From Actinomycetota bacterium (GTDB lineage Bacteria; Actinomycetota; Humimicrobiia; Humimicrobiales; Humimicrobiaceae), in contig VGAU01000126.1 in the NCBI GenBank assembly GCA_016870675.1, positions 1 through 5,826 on the forward strand: a DNA stretch of 5,826 bases. Reading direction: 5' to 3'. Made by a program: the position numbers and the translations under genes. Position 1 is the stretch's first letter, and each line of letters opens with the position of its first letter. The notes beneath the pieces are model-generated. The model did no database searches. It had not been told where the DNA came from and was given only the letters and a program-made list of their open reading frames with translations. Positions 1 to 5,826 of this stretch are shown here, piece after piece.

Positions 1-251
1 CTTTGGCTACGGTTTGCATATTTTCTTTTCTAAATTCTTGGGATGAGTTTGTTGTGGCATTAACAATGATAAATGATGTTAATAAGAAAACTCTTCCAAT
101 AGCACTAGCGATGTTTCAAGGGCAATACTTTACCAAGTGGGGGCTGGTATTTGCGGCATCAATAATGGCAATAATGCCTGTGATAGCTGTTTTTATAATA
201 TTTCAGAGATATTTTGTAAGAGGTATTGTTACTTCTGGATTGAAAGGGTAA
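1..251 (+). CDS. ABC sugar transporter permease, MalG-type, C-terminal fragment
   Basis: This is the last 82 or so residues of an inner-membrane permease of the binding-protein-dependent sugar uptake family (MalG/CUT1 type). The frame is open at the left window edge, so the gene starts upstream and the first in-frame TTG at position 3 is not a real start. Visible family features are the FLNSWDEFVVAL segment, a TLPIAL stretch followed by FQGQY, one clear hydrophobic membrane span (LVFAASIMAIMPVIAVFIIF), and the typical MalG C-terminus RYFVRGIVTSGLKG. The EAA loop that contacts the ATPase should lie upstream of the window. The stop TAA lies 2 bp before the next gene, whose ribosome-binding site sits in the last permease codons. 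Substrate cannot be read from this fragment. Maltose/maltodextrin is inferred from the downstream enzymes; other CUT1 substrates remain possible. Confidence 0.93.
   Translation, partial: LATVCIFSFLNSWDEFVVALTMINDVNKKTLPIALAMFQGQYFTKWGLVFAASIMAIMPVIAVFIIFQRYFVRGIVTSGLKG
243..248 (+). promoter_or_regulatory. Ribosome-binding site for the GH15 gene
   Basis: AAAGGG lies inside the last codons of the permease gene, five bases before ATG 254. It fixes the GH15 start at 254. An in-frame ATG at 137 would add 39 residues that merely overlap the permease gene out of frame, resemble no GH15 sequence and have no comparable site. The placement suggests translational coupling to the permease. Confidence 0.75.
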
Positions 252-253
252 TA

Positions 254-1351
254 ATGCGTTATAAGGATCTTTATCTCAAAAGTATTGAAATAATTCGGAA
301 AAATCAGTCCAATTACGGTTTATATATAGCTTCCCCAAATTTTAATAATTATAAATATTGCTGGTTACGTGATAGTACTTTTATTGCTTATAGTATGGAC
401 TTATGTGGGAACAATAGTTCTTCCAGGAAATATTATTGTGGTATAAATGATATATTAAAAGTAAGAAGTAAAAAAGTAGAACAACTAATAGATACGTATA
501 ATAAGAGTGGATTTATTGATAAAAAAAATATACTACCCGCACGATTTTCGCTTGAAGGTAAAATAACGGGGACAGACTGGCCAGAATTCCAAATTGATGG
601 ATATGGAATTTTTCTATGGGGGTTAGTAAAACACCTAGAAATTACAGGTGAACTTAATTTATTAGAAACAACCTTTAAAGATAGTATTGACATAGTAGTA
701 AAATATCTAACAAATTTTTGGAATGTTCCTAATTATGATTGCTGGGAAGAAAATGGTGATAGAATAAATACCTCTACAATAGTGTGCGTGTATGGGGGTC
801 TTAAGTCTATTTTAGGTACAAAAAAAGATAAAATTATTACAGACTCATGCGATAAAATAAAAACTTTCTTTCATAATTTCTGTGTAAAAAATAATCATAT
901 TATCAAATATATTGGGGCAGAATTGGTAGATTCAAGTTTATTATGGTGTTCAGTGCCTTTTGGTATAGTAGATGCAGAAGATTATATTATGTTAAACACA
1001 GTGGAAAAAATTGAAAGTTTATTATCTAAAACTGGCCTAAAGAGGTATTACATGGATGAATATTATGGTGGTGGAGAATGGCCGTTACTTACTGCTTTTT
1101 TAGGTTGGTATTATTTAACTATAGGAAATATTAGAGGAGCCAGGAAAATGCTGAAGCTAGTACTTAAAAGTGCTGATAAAAACTATATGCTTCCGGAGCA
1201 AACACCATTTAATTTATATTTCCCTGAAAAATACTATTTTTGGAAGAACAAATGGGGTGAAATTGCTAAACCACTATTATGGTCTCATGCTATGTATGTG
1301 ATTATTTATTGCTTATTGCAGAGAGAAAGGAATATAAAGAATGATAGTTAA
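254..1351 (+). CDS. Compact cytoplasmic GH15 glucoamylase-like glycosidase
   Basis: A 365-residue protein of glycoside hydrolase family 15, an (alpha/alpha)6-barrel family of inverting enzymes that usually release beta-glucose from non-reducing ends of alpha-glucans. Motifs seen in order: YKYCWLRDSTF (residues 33-43), WPEFQIDGYGIFLWGL (109-124), CWEENGDR (163-170), YYGGGEWPLLTA (270-281), LPEQ (313-316) and AKPLLWSHAMY (338-348). By analogy with characterised glucoamylases, the first Glu after Trp164 (E165) would be the general acid and E315 in LPEQ the general base; both are present. No signal peptide or membrane segment is seen, so it should act in the cytoplasm on imported oligosaccharides. 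The protein begins almost directly at the barrel. The N-terminal beta-sandwich of typical bacterial and archaeal glucoamylases (about 600-700 residues) is absent. It lies 2 bp after the permease gene and overlaps the next gene by 11 bp. GH15 also includes trehalases, isomaltose-active enzymes and glucodextranases, so the exact substrate is open. Confidence 0.87.
   Translation: MRYKDLYLKSIEIIRKNQSNYGLYIASPNFNNYKYCWLRDSTFIAYSMDLCGNNSSSRKYYCGINDILKVRSKKVEQLIDTYNKSGFIDKKNILPARFSLEGKITGTDWPEFQIDGYGIFLWGLVKHLEITGELNLLETTFKDSIDIVVKYLTNFWNVPNYDCWEENGDRINTSTIVCVYGGLKSILGTKKDKIITDSCDKIKTFFHNFCVKNNHIIKYIGAELVDSSLLWCSVPFGIVDAEDYIMLNTVEKIESLLSKTGLKRYYMDEYYGGGEWPLLTAFLGWYYLTIGNIRGARKMLKLVLKSADKNYMLPEQTPFNLYFPEKYYFWKNKWGEIAKPLLWSHAMYVIIYCLLQRERNIKNDS
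1326..1331 (+). promoter_or_regulatory. Ribosome-binding site for the GH13 gene
   Basis: AAAGGA lies within the 3' end of the GH15 coding region, nine bases before ATG 1341. It supports the start at 1341 and therefore the 11-bp overlap of the two genes. Confidence 0.6.
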
Positions 1352-2768
1352 ATTTAAAATTCCAGATTGGGTAAGAAATTCAATATTTTACCAGATTTTT
1401 ATTGACAGGTTTTATAATGGTAACAAAAATAATGATCCGATTCGTACTGATAGATGGGGAAGTAAACCAACAAGGAAAAATTTCTTTGGTGGAGACTTAG
1501 AGGGGATAGTTAAAAAGTTACCATATTTAAAAAATTTAGGAATAAATGCGATTTACTTAACTCCAATCTTTAAAGCGTCAACAAATCATAAATATGATAC
1601 AGAGGATTATTTTAGCATAGATCCATCTTTCGGAGATATTGACACTTTCAAAAAACTTTTAAAAATAGCTCATAATAAAGATATAAAAATAATAATTGAT
1701 GGGGTTTTTAATCATACTGGTGATAATTTTTGGGCTTTTAAGGATATAATAAAAAATAAAAAGAGTTCTCCATACATAGATTGGTACTTTATAAATGATT
1801 TTCCAATAATAAAAAAACCAAAGCCAAATTATGCTACTTTTTATGATTGTTACTATTTACCAAAGTTAAATGTAGATAATACAGAAGTCAAAAAATATAT
1901 TTTTAATATAGTTAAATTTTGGACAAAAATGGGTATAGATGGTTGGAGATTAGATACAGTACCTTTTATTAAAAATCACAATTTTTGGAAAGAATTCAGA
2001 ATATTAGTAAAGGAAGTAAATCCTAACGCTTATTTGGTAGGAGAAATATGGGAAAATGCAAGACCTTGGCTACTTGGTGATGAATTTGATGGTTCTATGA
2101 ATTATCGTTTAAGGGATTTAGTAATAAAATTTTTTATAAAAAAAGAGATTGATGCTAAAGAATTTAATAATAGAATAAATTTTCTTTTAAAGAATTATCC
2201 CTGGGAAGCTGCATTGTCGATGCTTAATTTGTTAGGTAGTCATGATACTGAAAGGTATCTAACACTTTGCCAAGGTAATTTAGAAAAGTTTAGACTTTCT
2301 CTAATTTTTTTATTCACGTTTCCCGGTGCACCAATGATCTATTATGGAGATGAAGTAGGTATGGTCGGAGAGAATGACCCCGACTGTCGCAGAACTATGG
2401 TATGGGATAAATCATTATGGAATAAGGAAATAAATGATATATACCGAAAATTAATAAGGTTTCGAATGGAACATGAATCTTTAAGAAGTGGTAGCTTTAA
2501 AACTCTACTTGTATTTAATAGGCTTTATGTTTATCAAAGATTAAAGGGCTCCGATGCAGTGATTGTTGTACTTAATGCGGGGGAAAAGCAGGAAAAAGTG
2601 ACAGCACCTTTGAAAAACAGTGCTATTTTTTATGAAAGTTGGGTAGATCTTTTTACTAAGAGTAAATACAAAGCAGTAGGAGATTACTTAGTAATAAAAA
2701 ATGTACCTAAGTTATCAGCTCTTGTGTTAAAGCCGGATAACACGGAATCTAAAAATTGTGTGGCATAA
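1341..2768 (+). CDS. GH13 neopullulanase/cyclomaltodextrinase-type alpha-glucosidase
   Basis: A 475-residue retaining enzyme of the alpha-amylase superfamily, expected to hydrolyse cyclodextrins, maltodextrins or pullulan-type oligosaccharides to maltose and glucose in the cytoplasm (no signal peptide). The TIM barrel starts at PDWVRNSIFYQIF (residues 8-20). Conserved regions seen: INAIYLTPIF (68-77), DGVFNH (120-125), LPKLN (173-177), GWRLDTV (201-207), LVGEIW (232-237) and GSHDTE (299-304). By family homology the nucleophile is D205, the acid/base E235 and the stabilising Asp D302, so the active site is intact. The LPKLN stretch, a variant of the MPKLN signature, together with SHD instead of NHD, points to the neopullulanase/cyclomaltodextrinase/maltogenic-amylase group (GH13_20). 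A beta-sandwich domain C occupies about residues 390-465. The N-terminal CBM34-like domain (about 120 residues) that mediates dimerisation in that group is missing; relatives are usually near 580 residues. Whether it prefers rings, pullulan or linear dextrins cannot be decided here. Confidence 0.92.
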   Translation: MIVKFKIPDWVRNSIFYQIFIDRFYNGNKNNDPIRTDRWGSKPTRKNFFGGDLEGIVKKLPYLKNLGINAIYLTPIFKASTNHKYDTEDYFSIDPSFGDIDTFKKLLKIAHNKDIKIIIDGVFNHTGDNFWAFKDIIKNKKSSPYIDWYFINDFPIIKKPKPNYATFYDCYYLPKLNVDNTEVKKYIFNIVKFWTKMGIDGWRLDTVPFIKNHNFWKEFRILVKEVNPNAYLVGEIWENARPWLLGDEFDGSMNYRLRDLVIKFFIKKEIDAKEFNNRINFLLKNYPWEAALSMLNLLGSHDTERYLTLCQGNLEKFRLSLIFLFTFPGAPMIYYGDEVGMVGENDPDCRRTMVWDKSLWNKEINDIYRKLIRFRMEHESLRSGSFKTLLVFNRLYVYQRLKGSDAVIVVLNAGEKQEKVTAPLKNSAIFYESWVDLFTKSKYKAVGDYLVIKNVPKLSALVLKPDNTESKNCVA

Positions 2769-2795
2769 GAAAAAGCTTGTTTATTTTTCAGTTAT

Positions 2796-2835
2796 TGAAT
2801 TGGGAAATTATTTTAATTCATAAAAATTTTTTTTT
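2796..2835 (+). terminator. Weak hairpin plus T-tract, possible terminator or attenuator
   Basis: Within the 124-bp gap after the GH13 gene, TGAATTGGGA (2796-2805) can pair with TTTTAATTCA (2811-2820) as a 10-bp RNA stem including three G-U pairs, with a five-base loop. TAAAAA and then nine T (2827-2835) follow. This has the layout of an intrinsic terminator, but the stem is AU/GU-rich, so any termination would be partial. It could reduce pgmB and phosphorylase expression relative to the upstream genes, or be chance in AT-rich DNA. Confidence 0.28.
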
Positions 2836-2892
2836 AATTTTTATTATTGTCCCAGGGTATTTGTAAATATTATTTTGCAAAAGAGTTAAATT

Positions 2893-3558
2893 ATGGCGAA
2901 AAGACTTAAAGCAGTAATTTTTGATCTTGATGGTATTATAGCTGATACAGCTAAGTTTCATTACCAAGCATGGAAAAAATTAGCTTCTGAAATAGGAATA
3001 AATTTAACATATGAATTTAATGAAAATTTAAAGGGTGTAGGCAGGATGGAATCACTGAATTTAATATTAACTCTAGCAGATAAGAGTTATTCAAATGAGG
3101 AAAAAATTAAGTTAGCTAACAAAAAAAATAGATATTATCTTGAATTTGTAAATAGAATGACACCGTCTGACTTGCTTCCAGGAGTAGTAAAATGTTTTGA
3201 AGTTCTTAAGGGCAATAATATAAATATAGTGCTGGCTTCAGCAAGTAAAAATTCTTTAGATGTAATTAAAAGATTAGAAATTGAGAAATATTTCGATTAT
3301 GTAGTTAGCGGTAAAGATATTTCAAAGAGTAAGCCAGATCCTGAGATATTTATTAAAGCAGCGAAAGGGATAAAAGTTGCAACTAAAAATTGTGTAGGAG
3401 TTGAAGACTCAATAGCAGGAATATTAGCTATCAATGCTTGTAATATGTTTTCAGTTGGTATTGGGAATAAAAAAAATCTATATCCTGCTGATATTTGTAT
3501 AAAAGATCTTACAGAGTTTGATATAGAAGAAATTTATTTAATTGGAGGATTTCTGTGA
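2893..3558 (+). CDS. pgmB: Beta-phosphoglucomutase
   Basis: A 221-residue HAD-superfamily phosphomutase that converts beta-D-glucose-1-phosphate to glucose-6-phosphate via a beta-glucose-1,6-bisphosphate intermediate. Length and motifs match characterised beta-PGM (about 220 residues). FDLDGIIADT (10-19) carries the Asp nucleophile D11 and the acid/base D13. The helical cap has FHYQAW (22-27) and the substrate-specificity loop GVGRMES (48-54) with R51, typical of beta-PGM rather than of phosphoglycolate phosphatases. LASASKN (114-120) supplies S116, SKPDP (146-150) supplies K147, and VEDS (170-173) supplies the Mg2+ ligands E171 and D172. The start is ATG 2893, preceded by a weak AAAAGAG; the product begins at the first beta strand, as expected. 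It is placed immediately before a GH65 phosphorylase and overlaps it by 4 bp. That pairing is common in maltose, trehalose and kojibiose phosphorolysis operons, because the GH65 product is the beta-anomer that alpha-phosphoglucomutase cannot use. The enzyme acts in the cytoplasm. Confidence 0.96.
   Translation: MAKRLKAVIFDLDGIIADTAKFHYQAWKKLASEIGINLTYEFNENLKGVGRMESLNLILTLADKSYSNEEKIKLANKKNRYYLEFVNRMTPSDLLPGVVKCFEVLKGNNINIVLASASKNSLDVIKRLEIEKYFDYVVSGKDISKSKPDPEIFIKAAKGIKVATKNCVGVEDSIAGILAINACNMFSVGIGNKKNLYPADICIKDLTEFDIEEIYLIGGFL
3544..3548 (+). promoter_or_regulatory. Strong ribosome-binding site for the GH65 gene
   Basis: GGAGG lies in the last codons of pgmB, six bases before GTG 3555. It is the best Shine-Dalgarno match in the window and decides for the GTG start. 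The next in-frame ATG is at codon 36 (3660), inside the conserved NGYMG motif, so it cannot be the start. Confidence 0.85.
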
Positions 3559-5826
3559 AAAACATTATAGAAGGTGATGAATGGAATATAGTACAGAAAG
3601 GATTTTATCCTGAGAGCAGTTTATTTACAGAAAGTATTTTCAGTTTATCTAACGGATATATGGGAGGGCGTGGAAATTTTGAAGAGGGTTATGGTGGAAA
3701 AACCTTAAGATTATTCTTTCATGCCGGAGTATATTATCCGGATAAACCTAAATATGGATGGTATAAAATAGGGTATCCAAAAATAAATAATGAAATAATA
3801 AATTCCACTGATGTTATCGGGATAAAGATATTTATAAATGGGAAAAGGTTGGATTTAGCCCGTACTAATTTTAAAAATTTTAAAATGACTCTCGATATGA
3901 AAAATGGCTTATTAGGAAGATCCTTTTTGATTATTGATGAGTTTAAGCGTGAGACTGTTGTTAATGTAAAACGATTTATCTCAATTTATAATAAAAATTT
4001 ATTAGCAATTTCTTATAGCTTAACTCCCTTAAATTATGATGGAAACATAGAATTCGAACCTTATATGAATGGCCTTGTTGAGAGCGAAGATGTGCAGGGT
4101 AAAGAAAAAACATTCTGGGAAGAGGTTAATAAAGATGACAATACTCTAGTTGTTAGAACAAAAAAGACAGATTTTTATTTAGCTACTTCTATGAATGTAA
4201 AAATATATGAGAATGGAACATTGAAAAATATTCCTTTTATACCAGTAATTGAAGATCGTTATATCGGTCATCATTTTAAAATGGATTTAAAAGAAGGAAA
4301 AACATTAAAAATTGAAAAATATGTTTCTTGTTATAACTCCCGAAATCTTTCAAGATCAAAAGTAGCAATAAAGTCGAAAGAAAACTTAAAGAATGTTACT
4401 AATTATAGCTTTAATGATTTATTGTCTTTTTCAGAAAAGTTATGGAAAGAAAAATGGGATAAAATAGATATCAGAATAGACGGAGATGTATCAGCGCAAC
4501 AAGCGATTCGTTATAATTTATTTATGCTAAATTCCACTTTTACCGGAGAAGATGAAAAACTAAATATAAGTCCTAAAGGTTTTAGTGGAGAAAAGTATGG
4601 TGGTTCAACTTATTGGGATACAGAGATTTTTTGTGCTCCATATTTTCTTTATTCCAAGCCCAAAGTAGCAAAAAATTTACTTTTATATAGGTATAACCAT
4701 ATACATAAGGCTATTGAAAATGCAGGACTTTTAGGATTAAAGGGTGCTTTGTATCCAATGATAACTCTGGATGGAAGTGAAGGGCATGCAGAATGGGAAA
4801 TTACTTTGATGGAAATTCATAGGAACTCTGCTATTGTTTATGCAATTTATAATTACATCCGTTCAACGGATGATTATGATTACATGGCAAATTATGGGTT
4901 TGAAGTAATTGGAAATGTTGCAAGATTTTGGGCTGATAGAGCTACTTATAAGAAAGATAGAGATATTTACGCAATACTCGGAGTAACAGGCCCAGATGAG
5001 TTTCATAATAATGTTAATAACAATTGGTATACGAATTTTATGGCAAAATGGGTATTGGATTATGCTTATAAACACGCAAGTTGGCTTAAAGATTATAATA
5101 GAAAGAAGTATAAAGAAATCTGTAAAAAATATAATTTTATGGAAGAAGAATTTAATAATTGGAAAATTATTTCTGAAAAGTTATATATAAATAAAAATGA
5201 GGAATTGGGTATATTTGTACAGTTTGATGGTTACCTTGAAACTGAAGATATTTTTTTAAATAGAGAAATTACTAAAGATAAACTTCCTATTGTACAGAGT
5301 TGGTCATGGGATAGAATTAACCGTTCGAATATAATCAAACAAGCAGATGTGATATTAGGTTTATATTTATTTAATGGAGTTTTTACTTTTAAAGAAAAAA
5401 AAGATAATTTTGATTTTTATGAACCCCGAACAGCGCATGATTCCTCACTTTCGGCTTGTATATATTCAATTATTGCATCAGAAATAGGCTATCATGATAA
5501 AGCTTATAATTTATATAAAAGAGCATCGAGGCTTGATCTTAATGATTATAATAATGATACTACTGATGGCTTGCACATTACTTCTATGAGTGGTTCCTGG
5601 ATGTCTATTGTAATGGGTTTTGTGGGTTTTAGGATAAATAATGAAATAATTAGTTTTAAACCCAATATTCCAAGAGTGTGGAAGAGGTTATCATTTAAAA
5701 TCAATGTTAAGGAACGTTACTTTTTTATAGTAATTACTCAAAACAAATTTTGTATTAAGTTAGAATCAGGAAATGAAATATCAATAGAAGTTTATGAGAA
5801 GAAATATAAAATTCCTAAAGGTAAAT
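3555..5826 (+). CDS. mapA: GH65 disaccharide phosphorylase, probably maltose phosphorylase (3' end outside window)
   Basis: Translating from GTG 3555 gives an uninterrupted frame of 757 codons to the window edge, lacking only a stop; GH65 phosphorylases are usually about 750-790 residues, so little is missing. The enzyme would convert maltose and phosphate to beta-glucose-1-phosphate and glucose by an inverting mechanism. The N-terminal beta-sandwich (to about residue 265) opens with TESIFSLSNGYMGGRG (25-40). The (alpha/alpha)6 barrel carries YGGSTYWDTE (348-357), HAEWEIT (411-417), TGPDEFH (478-484) with E482 as predicted general acid, KQADV (595-599) and RTAHDSSLS (625-633), the conserved phosphate-site region. 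A C-terminal beta domain starts near 690. The H-x-E-W-E-I-T loop, with H411 and E413, matches the loop 3 associated with maltose specificity in lactobacillar maltose phosphorylase and differs from trehalose and kojibiose enzymes. A nigerose phosphorylase cannot be excluded. The start overlaps the pgmB stop by 4 bp (GTGA), implying coupled translation. Confidence 0.93.
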   Translation, partial: MKNIIEGDEWNIVQKGFYPESSLFTESIFSLSNGYMGGRGNFEEGYGGKTLRLFFHAGVYYPDKPKYGWYKIGYPKINNEIINSTDVIGIKIFINGKRLDLARTNFKNFKMTLDMKNGLLGRSFLIIDEFKRETVVNVKRFISIYNKNLLAISYSLTPLNYDGNIEFEPYMNGLVESEDVQGKEKTFWEEVNKDDNTLVVRTKKTDFYLATSMNVKIYENGTLKNIPFIPVIEDRYIGHHFKMDLKEGKTLKIEKYVSCYNSRNLSRSKVAIKSKENLKNVTNYSFNDLLSFSEKLWKEKWDKIDIRIDGDVSAQQAIRYNLFMLNSTFTGEDEKLNISPKGFSGEKYGGSTYWDTEIFCAPYFLYSKPKVAKNLLLYRYNHIHKAIENAGLLGLKGALYPMITLDGSEGHAEWEITLMEIHRNSAIVYAIYNYIRSTDDYDYMANYGFEVIGNVARFWADRATYKKDRDIYAILGVTGPDEFHNNVNNNWYTNFMAKWVLDYAYKHASWLKDYNRKKYKEICKKYNFMEEEFNNWKIISEKLYINKNEELGIFVQFDGYLETEDIFLNREITKDKLPIVQSWSWDRINRSNIIKQADVILGLYLFNGVFTFKEKKDNFDFYEPRTAHDSSLSACIYSIIASEIGYHDKAYNLYKRASRLDLNDYNNDTTDGLHITSMSGSWMSIVMGFVGFRINNEIISFKPNIPRVWKRLSFKINVKERYFFIVITQNKFCIKLESGNEISIEVYEKKYKIPKGK

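Noticed and set aside
137..253. Extended N-terminus for the GH15 gene from an upstream in-frame ATG
   Set aside because: The 39 extra residues lie entirely over the permease gene in another frame, resemble no GH15 sequence and lack a ribosome-binding site. ATG 254 has AAAGGG at good spacing.
521..528. A8 tract in the GH15 gene, with similar A8 runs at 3121-3128, 3469-3476 and 5395-5402, as programmed slippage sites
   Set aside because: Each frame continues intact through the tract with conserved motifs on both sides, and such runs are expected at this base composition.
433..693. Minus-strand open frame of 86 codons
   Set aside because: It lies wholly antisense to the GH15 gene, across the conserved WPEFQIDGYG block, with no recognisable motif. 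It is a shadow of the real gene.
2771..2786. Palindrome around AAGCTT as a catabolite-repression (cre) or LacI-type operator
   Set aside because: The symmetry extends little beyond six bases, the central CG expected of cre is missing, and the site lies after the GH13 stop without a convincing promoter.
4863..5190. Short open frames on both strands (minus 4863-5075; plus 4996-5190)
   Set aside because: Both lie inside the GH65 gene, over the TGPDEFH catalytic region, in other frames. Their composition is biased to Ile and Lys as expected of AT-rich shadows.
5760..5826. Truncated or broken GH65 gene
   Set aside because: The frame is open to the last base and the protein is near full family length. 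The missing stop is due to the window edge.

Overview
The window is a compact, one-directional carbohydrate operon fragment from an AT-rich, low-GC bacterium (very roughly 30% G+C by eye). Every gene is on the + strand. Codon use is rich in AAA, ATA, TTA and AGA, ribosome-binding sites are of the AAAGG/GGAGG type, and TGA is used as a stop, so this is not a UGA=Trp mollicute. The protein families and gene order fit an anaerobic Bacillota lineage (clostridial, thermoanaerobacterial or halanaerobial). This placement is inferred from composition and gene content; no taxonomic marker is present.

Layout: (1) 1-251, the C-terminal end of a MalG-type ABC sugar-transporter permease; (2) 254-1351, a compact cytoplasmic family GH15 glucoamylase-like enzyme; (3) 1341-2768, a GH13 alpha-amylase-superfamily enzyme of the neopullulanase/cyclomaltodextrinase type without the usual N-terminal CBM34 domain; (4) a 124-bp AT-rich gap with a weak hairpin plus T-tract; (5) 2893-3558, beta-phosphoglucomutase (pgmB); (6) 3555 to the window edge, a GH65 disaccharide phosphorylase that looks like maltose phosphorylase. 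Gene 6 starts at GTG and is cut off only by the end of the window.

How it works together (inference from families and context): the ABC transporter imports maltose or maltodextrins. The two hydrolases have no signal peptides, so they would trim longer or cyclic alpha-glucans in the cytoplasm. The GH65 enzyme would split maltose with phosphate into beta-glucose-1-phosphate and glucose. PgmB would convert beta-glucose-1-phosphate to glucose-6-phosphate for glycolysis, saving one ATP per maltose. The first three genes are separated by 2 bp or overlap by 11 bp, and pgmB/GH65 overlap by 4 bp, so co-translation is likely. The gap before pgmB is the only place where transcription might be modulated.

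I found no RNA gene, mobile element, CRISPR array, regulator gene or evident undescribed system. The most notable points are the stripped-down domain architectures of the GH15 and GH13 enzymes, and the coexistence of a hydrolytic and a phosphorolytic route in one operon.
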